Source: Actinomycetes bacterium (GTDB lineage Bacteria; Actinomycetota; Actinomycetes; Actinomycetales; Microbacteriaceae). Taken from it: DNA of 38,759 nucleotides. A program made the translations under genes and the position numbers. The stretch lies in the NCBI GenBank assembly GCA_029777095.1, contig JAKOTS010000032.1:199039-237797 (forward strand), read 5' to 3'. The notes beneath the pieces were generated by a model. That model ran no database searches. It had not been told where the DNA came from and saw only the letters and a list, made by a program, of their open reading frames with translations. Positions 17,904 through 25,930 of the stretch are shown here, in pieces; within the stretch, counting starts at the first letter, position 1; the number at the start of each line of letters is the position of its first letter.

Positions 17904-19933
17904 GAGCGCTGGGTTTCGGTCGAGGTTTCGGGGCCGGTTGCGTCGGGGGCCGATGCCGCGGGGCCGGTTGCGTCGCCGTCGGATACCCCGGGGGCGGCAA
18001 CTTCGGGGCGGGATGCCGCGGGCCGGGGCATCGCACGGGTCGCGACGTCCGTGTTCTGGCCCGTCGCGCCCTCGGCCAGCACGGGCAGCTTGCCGCCCAG
18101 CGCGCGCAGTGCGTAGAGGATCGTGGCGAGGTCGACGAGCTCCTGGACGAGAGCGCCGGCGACGGCCGGGATCGCGCCCGTGGCCGCGACCAGCATGAGG
18201 CCGACGCTCAGCACGATGCCGATCCAGATCGCGGTGTAGGCGACGCGCAGCGTGTGGCGTCCGATCGCCACGGCCTCGACGACCTTGCTGAGCGAGTCTT
18301 TGAGGATGACGGCATCGGCAGCATCGCCCGCGGCCGTCGAGCCCTTGGCGCCCATCGCGATGCCGATATCGGCCGCCGCGAGCACCGGGGCATCGTTCAC
18401 ACCGTCACCGACCATGAGCATCGGCCGAGGGCTCATGCCTGCGGCGAGCGCGACCTTGTCGGCGGGCAGCAGCTCGGCGTGCACCTGCGTGATGCCCACC
18501 TGTGCCGCGATCGAGTGCGCGGTGGTGCTGGCATCGCCGGTGAGCATCGCAATCGGGGCGACGCCGTTTGCACCGAGCCAGCTCACGACCGAGGCCGCTT
18601 CGGGGCGCGGGTCGTCGGCGAGCACGAGCGCGCCGGCATAGACGCCGTCGACCGCGACGTAGGCGGCGACCTGGCCGGCACCCAGCTCGGTCGCGGTCAC
18701 GCCGGGCGCGAGCGATGCGATGTAGGCCGGCTTGCCGACGACCACCGTGCGGCCGTCGATCACCGCGGTCACCCCGTTCGTTGCGACCTCGCTGGCAGCT
18801 TGTGCGGCTTGAATCGGGATGCCCCGCTCCTCCGCCGCGCGCCGCACACCGTCGGCCAGCACGTGGCTTGAATACTGTTCGGCCGAGGCGGCAAGCCCGA
18901 GCAGGGTGTCGGCGGTAAATGGAGCGTTCGGGCGCACGTCGATCAGCTCGGGGCGCCCGGCGGTGAGGGTGCCCGTTTTATCGAACGCGGCGGAGCGCAC
19001 GCGCGCAAGCTGCTCGATCACGGCCCCACCCTTGACGATGATGCCGGCCTTTGCGGCGCGCGAGAGCCCGCCGAGGAACGCGACGGGGGCGGCGATCAGC
19101 AGGGGGCAGGGTGTCGCCAGCACGAGCACCTCGGCGAAGCGGGTCGGGTTGCCCGACACAGCCCACGCGACGCCGGCGATGGCGAGCGAGACGGCGGTGA
19201 ACGGGATGGCGAAGCGGTCTGCGAGGCGCACGACGGGCGCGCGTGAATCCTGGGCGTCACGCACCAGGGCGACGATCTGCTGGTATTGGCTGTCGTGGCT
19301 CGTTTGGGTGGCCCGCATGCGGATGGCGGTGGGGCCGTTGACGCTGCCGGAGAGGATCTCGTCGCCGGTCGCGCGCTCTGCCGGGAGGCTCTCTCCGGTC
19401 AGCGACGACTCGTCGAACGACCCGGAAGGCGAGAGCAGCACTCCATCGACCGGGACGAGCTCTGCAGGTCGGACCAGCAACACATCGCCGATGCGGACGT
19501 CGTCGGCCGCGGCATCCTGAACCGCTTCTGAAGACGCGTCGTCGGGGTCAATGATGACGTGCGCGATCTGGGGGGAGCGGTCAAGGAGTGCGGTGAGCTC
19601 GCGCTTGGCTCGAAGCGCGGCGAAGTCTTCGAGCGCCTCACCGCCCGAGAGCATGAGCACGATGATGAGCGCGGCGAGATATTCGCCGACGGCGAGGGTG
19701 GCGATCATCGCGACGACGGCGAGAATATCGAGCCCGAGATGGCCGCGGATGATGTCGCGGATCATTCCGATCGACGTCCACACGATCACGAGCGAGACGT
19801 AGATGGTCGCAATCCACTGGGCGGGGCCGCCCGGCGCGCCCGAACCCGAGAGGTCGATCACCAGCACCGTGACGCCGATGACGAGGGTCAGGGCCAGGAT
19901 CGGATACCGGCGAAACCACTGCAGAACGCGCAT
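17900..19933 (-). CDS. Heavy-metal P1B-type ATPase, TPC type
   Basis: ATP-driven metal cation pump in the membrane, 677 residues. Visible landmarks are the actuator-domain TGES (179-182), the phosphorylated Asp318 in DKTGT, and the hinge GDGVNDAP. The membrane metal site reads TPC (274-276) rather than the CPC of copper pumps. The nucleotide-domain HP motif is replaced by SSHVLA (His357 kept, Pro lost). There is no N-terminal metal-binding domain. These traits point to a less-studied P1B subgroup, and the metal is unknown. The last 60 or so residues are an Ala/Pro/Thr/Asp-rich, probably disordered tail with an internal repeat. The TSUP exporter is coupled downstream. Confidence 0.92.
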   Translation of the reverse strand: MRVLQWFRRYPILALTLVIGVTVLVIDLSGSGAPGGPAQWIATIYVSLVIVWTSIGMIRDIIRGHLGLDILAVVAMIATLAVGEYLAALIIVLMLSGGEALEDFAALRAKRELTALLDRSPQIAHVIIDPDDASSEAVQDAAADDVRIGDVLLVRPAELVPVDGVLLSPSGSFDESSLTGESLPAERATGDEILSGSVNGPTAIRMRATQTSHDSQYQQIVALVRDAQDSRAPVVRLADRFAIPFTAVSLAIAGVAWAVSGNPTRFAEVLVLATPCPLLIAAPVAFLGGLSRAAKAGIIVKGGAVIEQLARVRSAAFDKTGTLTAGRPELIDVRPNAPFTADTLLGLAASAEQYSSHVLADGVRRAAEERGIPIQAAQAASEVATNGVTAVIDGRTVVVGKPAYIASLAPGVTATELGAGQVAAYVAVDGVYAGALVLADDPRPEAASVVSWLGANGVAPIAMLTGDASTTAHSIAAQVGITQVHAELLPADKVALAAGMSPRPMLMVGDGVNDAPVLAAADIGIAMGAKGSTAAGDAADAVILKDSLSKVVEAVAIGRHTLRVAYTAIWIGIVLSVGLMLVAATGAIPAVAGALVQELVDLATILYALRALGGKLPVLAEGATGQNTDVATRAMPRPAASRPEVAAPGVSDGDATGPAASAPDATGPETSTETQRS
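17929..17975. repeat. 17-bp direct repeat in the ATPase tail
   Basis: CGGGGCCGGTTGCGTCG occurs at 17929-17945 and again at 17959-17975, 30 bases apart, so the reading frame is kept. It encodes repeated DATGP-type segments in the C-terminal tail of the P-type ATPase. Confidence 0.85.
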
Positions 19934-19939
19934 GTTTTA

Positions 19940-19945
19940 ACCTTG
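19940..19945 (-). promoter_or_regulatory. Candidate -10 hexamer, leaderless P-type ATPase
   Basis: CAAGGT on the minus strand, six bases before the ATG at 19931-19933. It departs from TANNNT at the first base, so the call is weaker than others in the series. Confidence 0.4.
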
Positions 19946-19984
19946 CCCGTTCTGGCGCGGCGGCGCTAGCGAGCGTCGCCTACC

Positions 19985-21325
19985 CTACGGAGCCGCGGGG
20001 CTCCTGCTGCTCGAGACCTGGTGGGCGGCGCTGAGCGCGCGACGGCCGGCGGGCAGCACCAGCGCGAGCCCCATGACAACGAATGTCAGGATTCCAGCGG
20101 CGACCAGGAGCGCCTCGACCGGCATGACATCCGCCATGGGGCCGAAGATCGCCATGCCGAGGGGCATCGCGAGCGCGGTCACGATGCCCACGAATCCGAA
20201 CACGCGCCCCTGCCGGTCGGGCTCCACGGTCTCTTGCAGCAGCGTCATAGCAGAGGTGCCAAAGAACGGCGCGACGATGCCGAGCACGCCCATGCACGCG
20301 AAGAACACCAGGATGTTTGGCGAGAGCCCGAGGCCGATCGACAGCGCCCCGAACCCGAGGGCCGCGAGCACAATGAGCATGAGCCGGTTCTTCGGCCCGC
20401 CCCACATCGCGATCACGACACCGCCGAGCACGAGGCCCGCGCTATACGCGACCTCGAGCACCGCGAGGTTGAAGACGTCTTGCGACTCGGTGCCGCCGAA
20501 GCTGCGAACGAGCATCAGCGGTGTGAGGTTCGCCGGGGCGACGATGAGGATGAACAGCCCCGCATAGACGAACAGCAGCCAGCGGACGAAGCCGTGGCTG
20601 GCGATGTAGCGCACCCCGCCGATGAGGTCGGCAAAATAGCCCGCCTCGGCGTCGTCGGTGCGCGCGATCTTCGGCACCCGAATGAACGCGAGCAATGAGA
20701 TACCGAACGCCGCGGTGACGACGTCGATGAAGAAGATGGGCACGAGCACGCTGGCTGGCGGCGGGGCACCAGAACCGTCGGATGCCGCAGCCGCCGCAAA
20801 CCCGAACACGGTGCCGGCGAGGGCGGGGGCAAGCAGCGCCATCGTTGCCTGCACCGACTGCATCAGGCCGTTGACACGCATGAGGTGGCGGGTCGGTGCG
20901 ATCTGCGGAATCATCGACGACATCGCCGGCATCTGCACCCCGGTGCCGGCGGAGCGGATGGCGAGCGTCAGAAAAATGAGCCACACCGCGTCATAGCCCG
21001 ACAGGATGATGAGCGCCAGGGCCAGCGTGCTGAGCGCAATCGCCGCATCGGCCCCGATCACGAGGTATTTGCGATTGTGCCGATCGGCCCAGACCCCGCC
21101 GAAGACCGAAACGATTGCCTGCGGCAAGAACCCGACGACCGCGACGACCGCGATGATGACGCCGGACTGGTAGACGATCGTCATGTACCAAAGCACGGCG
21201 AACTGCACGAGCATCGAGCCGAGCAGGCTCACCATCTGGCCGCTCATGAACAGCACCACCGACCGGAGCCAGTTCGGTGGGTCGCGGGTTTCGCGAACAG
21301 CTTCTGCGGTGGATGCCCCGGTCAC
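19985..21325 (-). CDS. MFS transporter, MefA/EntS-like exporter
   Basis: Major facilitator superfamily protein of 446 residues with about 12 helices, resembling macrolide and siderophore exporters (MefA, EntS). The N-terminal half has FMSGQMVSLLGSMLVQFAVLW and the loop GGVWADRHNRKYLVIGAD, the usual MFS motif A position. The substrate is unknown. The GTG at 21325 is chosen over a TTG at 21340 because GAGAGGG sits six bases before it. A TAGCCT about 34 bases upstream (21359-21364) could be its -10 element, giving a short leader. It lies 52 bases upstream of the P-type ATPase gene, so the three minus-strand genes may be read together. Confidence 0.88.
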   Translation of the reverse strand: MTGASTAEAVRETRDPPNWLRSVVLFMSGQMVSLLGSMLVQFAVLWYMTIVYQSGVIIAVVAVVGFLPQAIVSVFGGVWADRHNRKYLVIGADAAIALSTLALALIILSGYDAVWLIFLTLAIRSAGTGVQMPAMSSMIPQIAPTRHLMRVNGLMQSVQATMALLAPALAGTVFGFAAAAASDGSGAPPPASVLVPIFFIDVVTAAFGISLLAFIRVPKIARTDDAEAGYFADLIGGVRYIASHGFVRWLLFVYAGLFILIVAPANLTPLMLVRSFGGTESQDVFNLAVLEVAYSAGLVLGGVVIAMWGGPKNRLMLIVLAALGFGALSIGLGLSPNILVFFACMGVLGIVAPFFGTSAMTLLQETVEPDRQGRVFGFVGIVTALAMPLGMAIFGPMADVMPVEALLVAAGILTFVVMGLALVLPAGRRALSAAHQVSSSRSPAAP

Positions 21326-21366
21326 GGCTTGCCCTCTCAAGAACGGTCGTGAAGTGCGAGGCTAAC

Positions 21367-21416
21367 AGCCAGCGCGGCGTGCGCCCCGACTATGACGGGT
21401 GCACGCCGCGCTGGCT
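21367..21416. terminator. Strong hairpin after the sugar-phosphate mutase gene
   Basis: A perfect 16-bp stem (21367-21382 with 21401-21416) encloses an 18-base loop that can add a few GC pairs. It lies between the mutase stop codon and the MFS start, both on the minus strand, and covers the possible MFS promoter's upstream side. There is no T-run, so it may be a Rho-independent-like stem, an RNA stability element or a protein site. Confidence 0.6.
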
Positions 21417-21443
21417 AGGGCCTTGGCTTCGGCGTCGCGACGG

Positions 21444-23255
21444 TTATGCGCGTTCGTTCAGGAGGGCGCGCACGGCCGCCGCGAGGTCGGCGACCTGTGC
21501 CGACGCGTCGGCGGACGTGTCGCCGCGCACGTCGAGGTACGCCTTGAGCTTGGGCTCGGTGCCGCTCGGGCGCACGACCACGCGGGCGCCGCCCTCGAGG
21601 CGGAACCGCAGTACGTCGCTCGCCGGCATGCCCTCGATATCGCCGCTGGCGAGGTCGTCGACGTCGAGCACCTCGGTCGCGCCAAAGGTCACCGGCACCG
21701 ACGCGCGAAGGCTCGCCATGATGCGTGTGATGACCCCGAGGTCGTCGACGCGGATCGAAATCTGGTCGCTCGCAAAGTGCCCAAACGTCTCGCCGAGGGC
21801 ATCGAGGGCGTCGGCGAGGGTCTGGCCGCGGCCGGCCGCGCGGGCGGCGAGGTGCAGCATGGCGACGGCGGCCGAGATGCCATCCTTGTCGCGGACGGTC
21901 TCTGGGTTGACGAGGTATCCGAGTGCTTCTTCAAACCCGAAGACGATGCCGGGGGCGCGGGAGATCCACTTGAACCCGGTCAGCGTCTCGTGAAACGCGA
22001 GGCCGTGGTGCTCGGCGATGACCTGCAGGCCGGGCGACGACACGAGCGAGCACGCGAGCGCGGGCCTGACGCGGTCGGCAGCGGCCTCATCGGCCTCAAG
22101 ATCGGCGGCAGTTGCGGCGCCGCCCTCGTCGTCCCACCGCTGCTTCGCGAGCCCCGACGCGAGCCGCGCGGCGCGCCAACCCAGCAGCAAGCCCACCTCG
22201 TTGCCGGTGAGGCGGCGATAACCCGCGGGCGCGCTGGCGTCCGGGATCGCGACCGCGAGCCGGTCGGCGTCGGGGTCGTTGGCGACGATGAAGTCGGCCC
22301 CGGCAGCGCCGGCGGCGGCGAACGCGAGGTCCATGGCGCCGGGCTCTTCGGGGTTTGGGAACGAGACTGTCGGGAATGCGGCATCCGGATCGCGCTGCTG
22401 CTTCACGACGATCGGCTCTGAATAGCCGGCGGCCTTGACCACGCGCGCGAAGGTTTCCCAGCCGACGCCGTGCATCGCCGTGTAAACCCAGGTCAGCGCC
22501 GAGGCGCCGACAGGTGCGGGTGCGACGGCGGCGGTGGCGGCGATGTACGCGTCGACGACCTCCTCGCCGGCTGTGAAATACCCGACCGATCGGCGAAGCT
22601 TCGAGGCCGGAATGGTGGTCGCGACCCGCTCGATCTGCGCCGCGATCTCGGCGTCGACCGGTGAGACGATTTGGGCGCCCTCATCGGCCCCGCCCAAATA
22701 GACCTTGTAGCCGTTGTCGTTCGGTGGGTTGTGGCTGGCGGTCACCATCACGCCGGCGTCGGCGCCGAAATAGCGCACCGCGAACGCGAGCACCGGGGTT
22801 GGAAGCAGCCGGGGGAGCAGGATCACGCGCAGCCCCGCGCCAGCGAAAATCTCGGCAGAGTCGATCGCGAACACGCGCGAGTTCTTGCGGCCGTCATAGC
22901 CAAGAACAATGGATGCCACCGGCTCTGCGTCGACCGGCCACGGGGCGTCGAGTGCCTCTGGCGTGCCGCCCGCGGCCGTGACCGCACGGGCCCGCAGGAA
23001 CGCGGCGAAACCTGCCGCGGCCTGCGCCACGAGCACGCGGTTCATGCGGTTGCTGCCCGCACCGATCTCGCCGCGCAGGCCGGCGGTGCCGAACGCGAGG
23101 CGACCATTGAAGCGGTCGGCGAGGTCTTCGATGCTTGAATGGACCCCGGCATCCACCCGCCTCAGCAGTGCGGCAAGCTCGGCACGCGTTTCGGGGTCGG
23201 GGTCTTGGGCAAGCCATGCCTCGGCGCGGGCGCGGAGGTCGGCCGTATTGCTCAC
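21444..23255 (-). CDS. Alpha-D-phosphohexomutase superfamily enzyme, PGM2-like (probable phosphopentomutase)
   Basis: Moves phosphate between carbon positions of a sugar. The 603-residue length and motif set fit the PGM2-like branch. The phospho-Ser loop is VTASHNPPNDNGYKVY with Ser174, where DNGYKVY is typical of PGM2. Metal loop NDPDADRLAVAIP, sugar loop GFEEALGYL and phosphate loop RPSGTEPKLKAY are also present. Bacterial copies are usually labelled phosphomannomutase (pmmB). Its GTG start overlaps the purine nucleoside phosphorylase stop by four bases (GTGA). Known PGM2 is mainly a phosphopentomutase, so I infer that it converts ribose-1-phosphate from that enzyme to ribose-5-phosphate. 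A role with manC in making mannose-1-phosphate remains possible. A longer open frame upstream is only antisense to the phosphorylase. Confidence 0.88.
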   Translation of the reverse strand: MSNTADLRARAEAWLAQDPDPETRAELAALLRRVDAGVHSSIEDLADRFNGRLAFGTAGLRGEIGAGSNRMNRVLVAQAAAGFAAFLRARAVTAAGGTPEALDAPWPVDAEPVASIVLGYDGRKNSRVFAIDSAEIFAGAGLRVILLPRLLPTPVLAFAVRYFGADAGVMVTASHNPPNDNGYKVYLGGADEGAQIVSPVDAEIAAQIERVATTIPASKLRRSVGYFTAGEEVVDAYIAATAAVAPAPVGASALTWVYTAMHGVGWETFARVVKAAGYSEPIVVKQQRDPDAAFPTVSFPNPEEPGAMDLAFAAAGAAGADFIVANDPDADRLAVAIPDASAPAGYRRLTGNEVGLLLGWRAARLASGLAKQRWDDEGGAATAADLEADEAAADRVRPALACSLVSSPGLQVIAEHHGLAFHETLTGFKWISRAPGIVFGFEEALGYLVNPETVRDKDGISAAVAMLHLAARAAGRGQTLADALDALGETFGHFASDQISIRVDDLGVITRIMASLRASVPVTFGATEVLDVDDLASGDIEGMPASDVLRFRLEGGARVVVRPSGTEPKLKAYLDVRGDTSADASAQVADLAAAVRALLNERA

Positions 23256-24082
23256 AGCTGGCCCACGATCTCGGCAAGCAGCGCGCTGATGCGGGGCGCG
23301 GCGGCGGTGCCGGCCTCGATGACCTCGGCGTGGCTCAGCGGCGTGGCCTGGATTCCCGCGGCCATGTTCGTGATGAGCGACATGCCCAAGATCTCCATGC
23401 CGGCCTGGCGGGCTGCGATCGCTTCGAGCGCTGTCGACATCCCGACGATATGACCGCCGATGATTTTTGCCATCTGCACCTCGGCGGGCGTTTCGTACTG
23501 CGGGCCGCGGAACTGGCAATAGACGCCCTCGTCGAGCGAGGCATCCACTCTTCTCGCGACATCGCGCAGGCGCGTCGAGTACAGATCGGTGAGGTCGACG
23601 AACGTGGCGCCCTCGAGTGGCGAGGCGCCCGTGAGGTTGATGTGGTCGCTGATCAGCACAGGCTGCCCGGGCTTCCACGTCTGGCGGATACCGCCCGCGC
23701 CATTGGTGAGCACCATTGTGCGTGCGCCGGTGGCGGCGGCGGTGCGCACGCTGTGCACAACGCGGCGCGTGCCGTGGCCCTCATAGAAGTGGGTGCGTGC
23801 GCCGATCACCAGCACGTGCGAACCGCGTGCGGTGAGGATGCTTCGGAGCGTGCCGCCGTGCCCCTCAAGCGCCGGCCGGCTAAAGCCCGTGACCTCGGTC
23901 GCGTCGAGGGTTGCGATCGTCTCGCCGATGAGGTCGGCCGCTTGCCCCCAGCCGCTGCCGAGAGTGAGCGCGATGTCATGTCGCTCGACGCCCGTGAGAC
24001 GGGCAATGTCAGCGGCAGCCTGCGCGGCGATCTCGAACGGGTCGGCGGCAGGGTCGTCCAGCGGGTGGGGTTCGTGTGACAT
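23252..24082 (-). CDS. deoD: Purine nucleoside phosphorylase
   Basis: Cleaves inosine, guanosine and their deoxy forms with phosphate into base plus (deoxy)ribose-1-phosphate. The 276 residues match the trimeric, mammalian-like class. LTLGSGWGQAAD holds the phosphate loop, followed by GHGGTL, LTNGAGGI, ISDHINLTG, GPQYETPAEVQM (with the purine-site Glu) and VGMST. By class the enzyme is PunA-like; deoD is the name used for the mycobacterial copy. The ATG at 24080-24082 has a TAGAGT hexamer six bases upstream. It is the first gene of a two-gene operon with the mutase and lies divergent from lpdA. Confidence 0.95.
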   Translation of the reverse strand: MSHEPHPLDDPAADPFEIAAQAAADIARLTGVERHDIALTLGSGWGQAADLIGETIATLDATEVTGFSRPALEGHGGTLRSILTARGSHVLVIGARTHFYEGHGTRRVVHSVRTAAATGARTMVLTNGAGGIRQTWKPGQPVLISDHINLTGASPLEGATFVDLTDLYSTRLRDVARRVDASLDEGVYCQFRGPQYETPAEVQMAKIIGGHIVGMSTALEAIAARQAGMEILGMSLITNMAAGIQATPLSHAEVIEAGTAAAPRISALLAEIVGQL

Positions 24083-24088
24083 GCACCC

Positions 24089-24094
24089 ACTCTA
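24089..24094 (-). promoter_or_regulatory. Candidate -10 hexamer, leaderless purine nucleoside phosphorylase
   Basis: TAGAGT on the minus strand, six bases before the ATG. The same hexamer with the same spacing occurs before accD. Confidence 0.65.
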
Positions 24095-24183
24095 TGAATA
24101 CGGGCACCCCGGGGCCAGTCCACTTCGTGTGTCAATTGCCGCCGCGAATCACCCGATGGGCACCAAGTCGGGCTCGTCCGGGA

Positions 24184-24189
24184 GACAAT
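24184..24189 (+). promoter_or_regulatory. Candidate -10 hexamer, leaderless lpdA
   Basis: GACAAT, six bases before the ATG at 24196. It fits the shared pattern except for G at the first base. Confidence 0.5.
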
Positions 24190-24195
24190 AGATGC

Positions 24196-25632
24196 ATGTC
24201 TGTTTCGTTCGAACGCACGCAAAGTGTGGCTATTCTCGGTGGCGGTCCTGGTGGGTATGAAGCGGCGCTTGCAGCCGCGCAACTGGGCGCCGATGTCACG
24301 GTGATCGAGCGGGTCGGTGTCGGCGGTTCTGCCGTGCTGACCGACGTAGTACCGTCGAAAAGTTTGATTGCCACGGCAGATGCCGCCGTGGCAATTTCTG
24401 AGGCCAGCGACCTCGGCGTCGAGTTTTTCGTCCGCGGTGGTGACGGCCGGCCGTCGAAGCCGCAGGTGGCGATTAATCTCGCCGCGATCAACAAGCGATT
24501 GCTTACCCTCGCACGGCAGCAATCCGAAGAGATGCGGTCGGCACTGGTTGATGCGGGTGTCCGCATCATCTCGGGCCACGGACGGCTTGAAAGTCGCACC
24601 GCAGTTGTCGTGTCGACGGGCCCCGGGGGCACCGACTTTGACCGCATCGAGGCCGACACACTTGTCATTTCGGTTGGGGCATCCCCCCGCGAAATTGCGA
24701 GCGCACCGCCGGATGGCGAGCGGATTCTCACGTGGACGCAGCTCTACAACATGAAGGCGATGCCCGAGCACCTGATCGTGGTGGGGTCGGGTGTGACCGG
24801 TGCCGAGTTCGCATCGGCGTATATGAACCTTGGGTCGAAGGTCACGCTGGTTTCGAGCCGTGACCAGGTGTTGCCCGGCGAAGACGCCGACGCGGCGCAG
24901 GTGCTCGAGCGGGTGTTCAAGCGCGGCGGCATGACGCTGCTTTCGAAGGCTCGCGCCGACAAGGTTGAGCGCGTCGGCGATGGCGTGCGTGTCACGCTCG
25001 GCGATGGCCGCACTATCGAGGGCAGTCACTGCCTGATGGCGGTCGGGTCGATCCCCAACACGGCAGGCATTGGGCTCGAAGAGGCCGGCGTGCAGCTGAC
25101 CGAATCGGGGCACATTCGCGTCAACCGGGTGGCCCGCACCTCGGTGCCGAACATTTACGCTGCCGGCGACTGCACCACGTTCGTGCCGCTCGCGTCGGTG
25201 GCCTCTATGCAGGGCCGGATGGCGGTGTTCCACGCGATGGGCGACGTTGTGATTCCGCTTGATCGTCGGCGCATCTCGGCGAACATTTTCACCCAGCCAG
25301 AGATCGCGACGGTCGGCTGGTCGGAGCGCGATATCGAAGACGGCGTCATCGAGGGCGTGGTGCGCAAGCTGCCGCTCTCGGCCAACCCGCGCGCGAAGAT
25401 GATGGGCATCAAGGATGGCTTCGTGAAGGTAATCGCACGCCACGGCAGCGGTACCGTGATCGGCGGCGTCATTGTCGGGCCCAAGGCGTCCGAGCTGATC
25501 TATCCGCTGGCGATCGCCGTGGAGCGTCGGCTCACCGTCGATCAGGTCGCGCGCGTGTTCGCCGTGTACCCCTCGCTCGCCGGGAGCATCACGGACGCGG
25601 TGCGCGCGATGCACGTCGTCGACGACAGCTAG
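24196..25632 (+). CDS. lpdA: NAD(P)H-quinone dehydrogenase, LpdA type
   Basis: Flavoprotein of the dihydrolipoamide dehydrogenase fold that in mycobacteria reduces quinones with NAD(P)H. The 478 residues contain the FAD motif AILGGGPGGYEAALAA (12-27), the NAD(P)-binding IVVGSGVTGAEFASA and the second FAD motif NIYAAGDCT. The redox cysteine pair is absent: where true lipoamide dehydrogenases have GGTCLNVGCIPSK this protein has GGSAVLTDVVPSK, with Ala46 and Val51 in the Cys places. The C-terminal His-Glu dyad is also missing (YPSLAGSITDA). These losses identify it as LpdA-like rather than a functional lipoamide dehydrogenase. It is a single-gene unit followed by a 660-base non-coding repeat region. 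Confidence 0.93.
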   Translation: MSVSFERTQSVAILGGGPGGYEAALAAAQLGADVTVIERVGVGGSAVLTDVVPSKSLIATADAAVAISEASDLGVEFFVRGGDGRPSKPQVAINLAAINKRLLTLARQQSEEMRSALVDAGVRIISGHGRLESRTAVVVSTGPGGTDFDRIEADTLVISVGASPREIASAPPDGERILTWTQLYNMKAMPEHLIVVGSGVTGAEFASAYMNLGSKVTLVSSRDQVLPGEDADAAQVLERVFKRGGMTLLSKARADKVERVGDGVRVTLGDGRTIEGSHCLMAVGSIPNTAGIGLEEAGVQLTESGHIRVNRVARTSVPNIYAAGDCTTFVPLASVASMQGRMAVFHAMGDVVIPLDRRRISANIFTQPEIATVGWSERDIEDGVIEGVVRKLPLSANPRAKMMGIKDGFVKVIARHGSGTVIGGVIVGPKASELIYPLAIAVERRLTVDQVARVFAVYPSLAGSITDAVRAMHVVDDS

Positions 25633-25645
25633 GCCGGCGCGCGCT

Positions 25646-25901
25646 GGCGCCGTTCGTCGTTCCCGCGCGCGCGGGCTGCGGCGCGGGGTGCTCCGGGCGC
25701 GCCGCCATGCCCGCCCGGGCTCCCGCGCGGGGTGCTCCGGGCGCGTCCGCCCATCGCTTAGCAGTCGCGTTTTGTCGCTAAAACGCCCCGCGCACGGCGA
25801 TTCGCGACTGCTGAGCGATGGGTGGGGCGCCCGAGCTCCGCTCCGCAGTCGCGTTTTGTCGCGACACGCCGCGGGAGGCGACAAAACGCGACGGGTGAGC
25901 G
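25646..25901. repeat. Tandem duplication, first copy
   Basis: Unit of a direct duplication with a 285-bp period (second copy at 25931-26186). The core 25754-25901 matches 26039-26186 at 146 of 148 bases. The left part 25646-25753 begins with an identical stretch of 23 bases and then diverges by substitutions and compensating indels. Two hairpins lie in the core. One is 25752-25769 with 25803-25820 (17 of 18 paired, 33-base loop). The other is 25848-25862 with 25878-25892 (perfect 15 bp, 15-base loop). Confidence 0.92.
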
Positions 25902-25930
25902 AATGGATGCCGCTGCCCGGCGTGTGGGCG

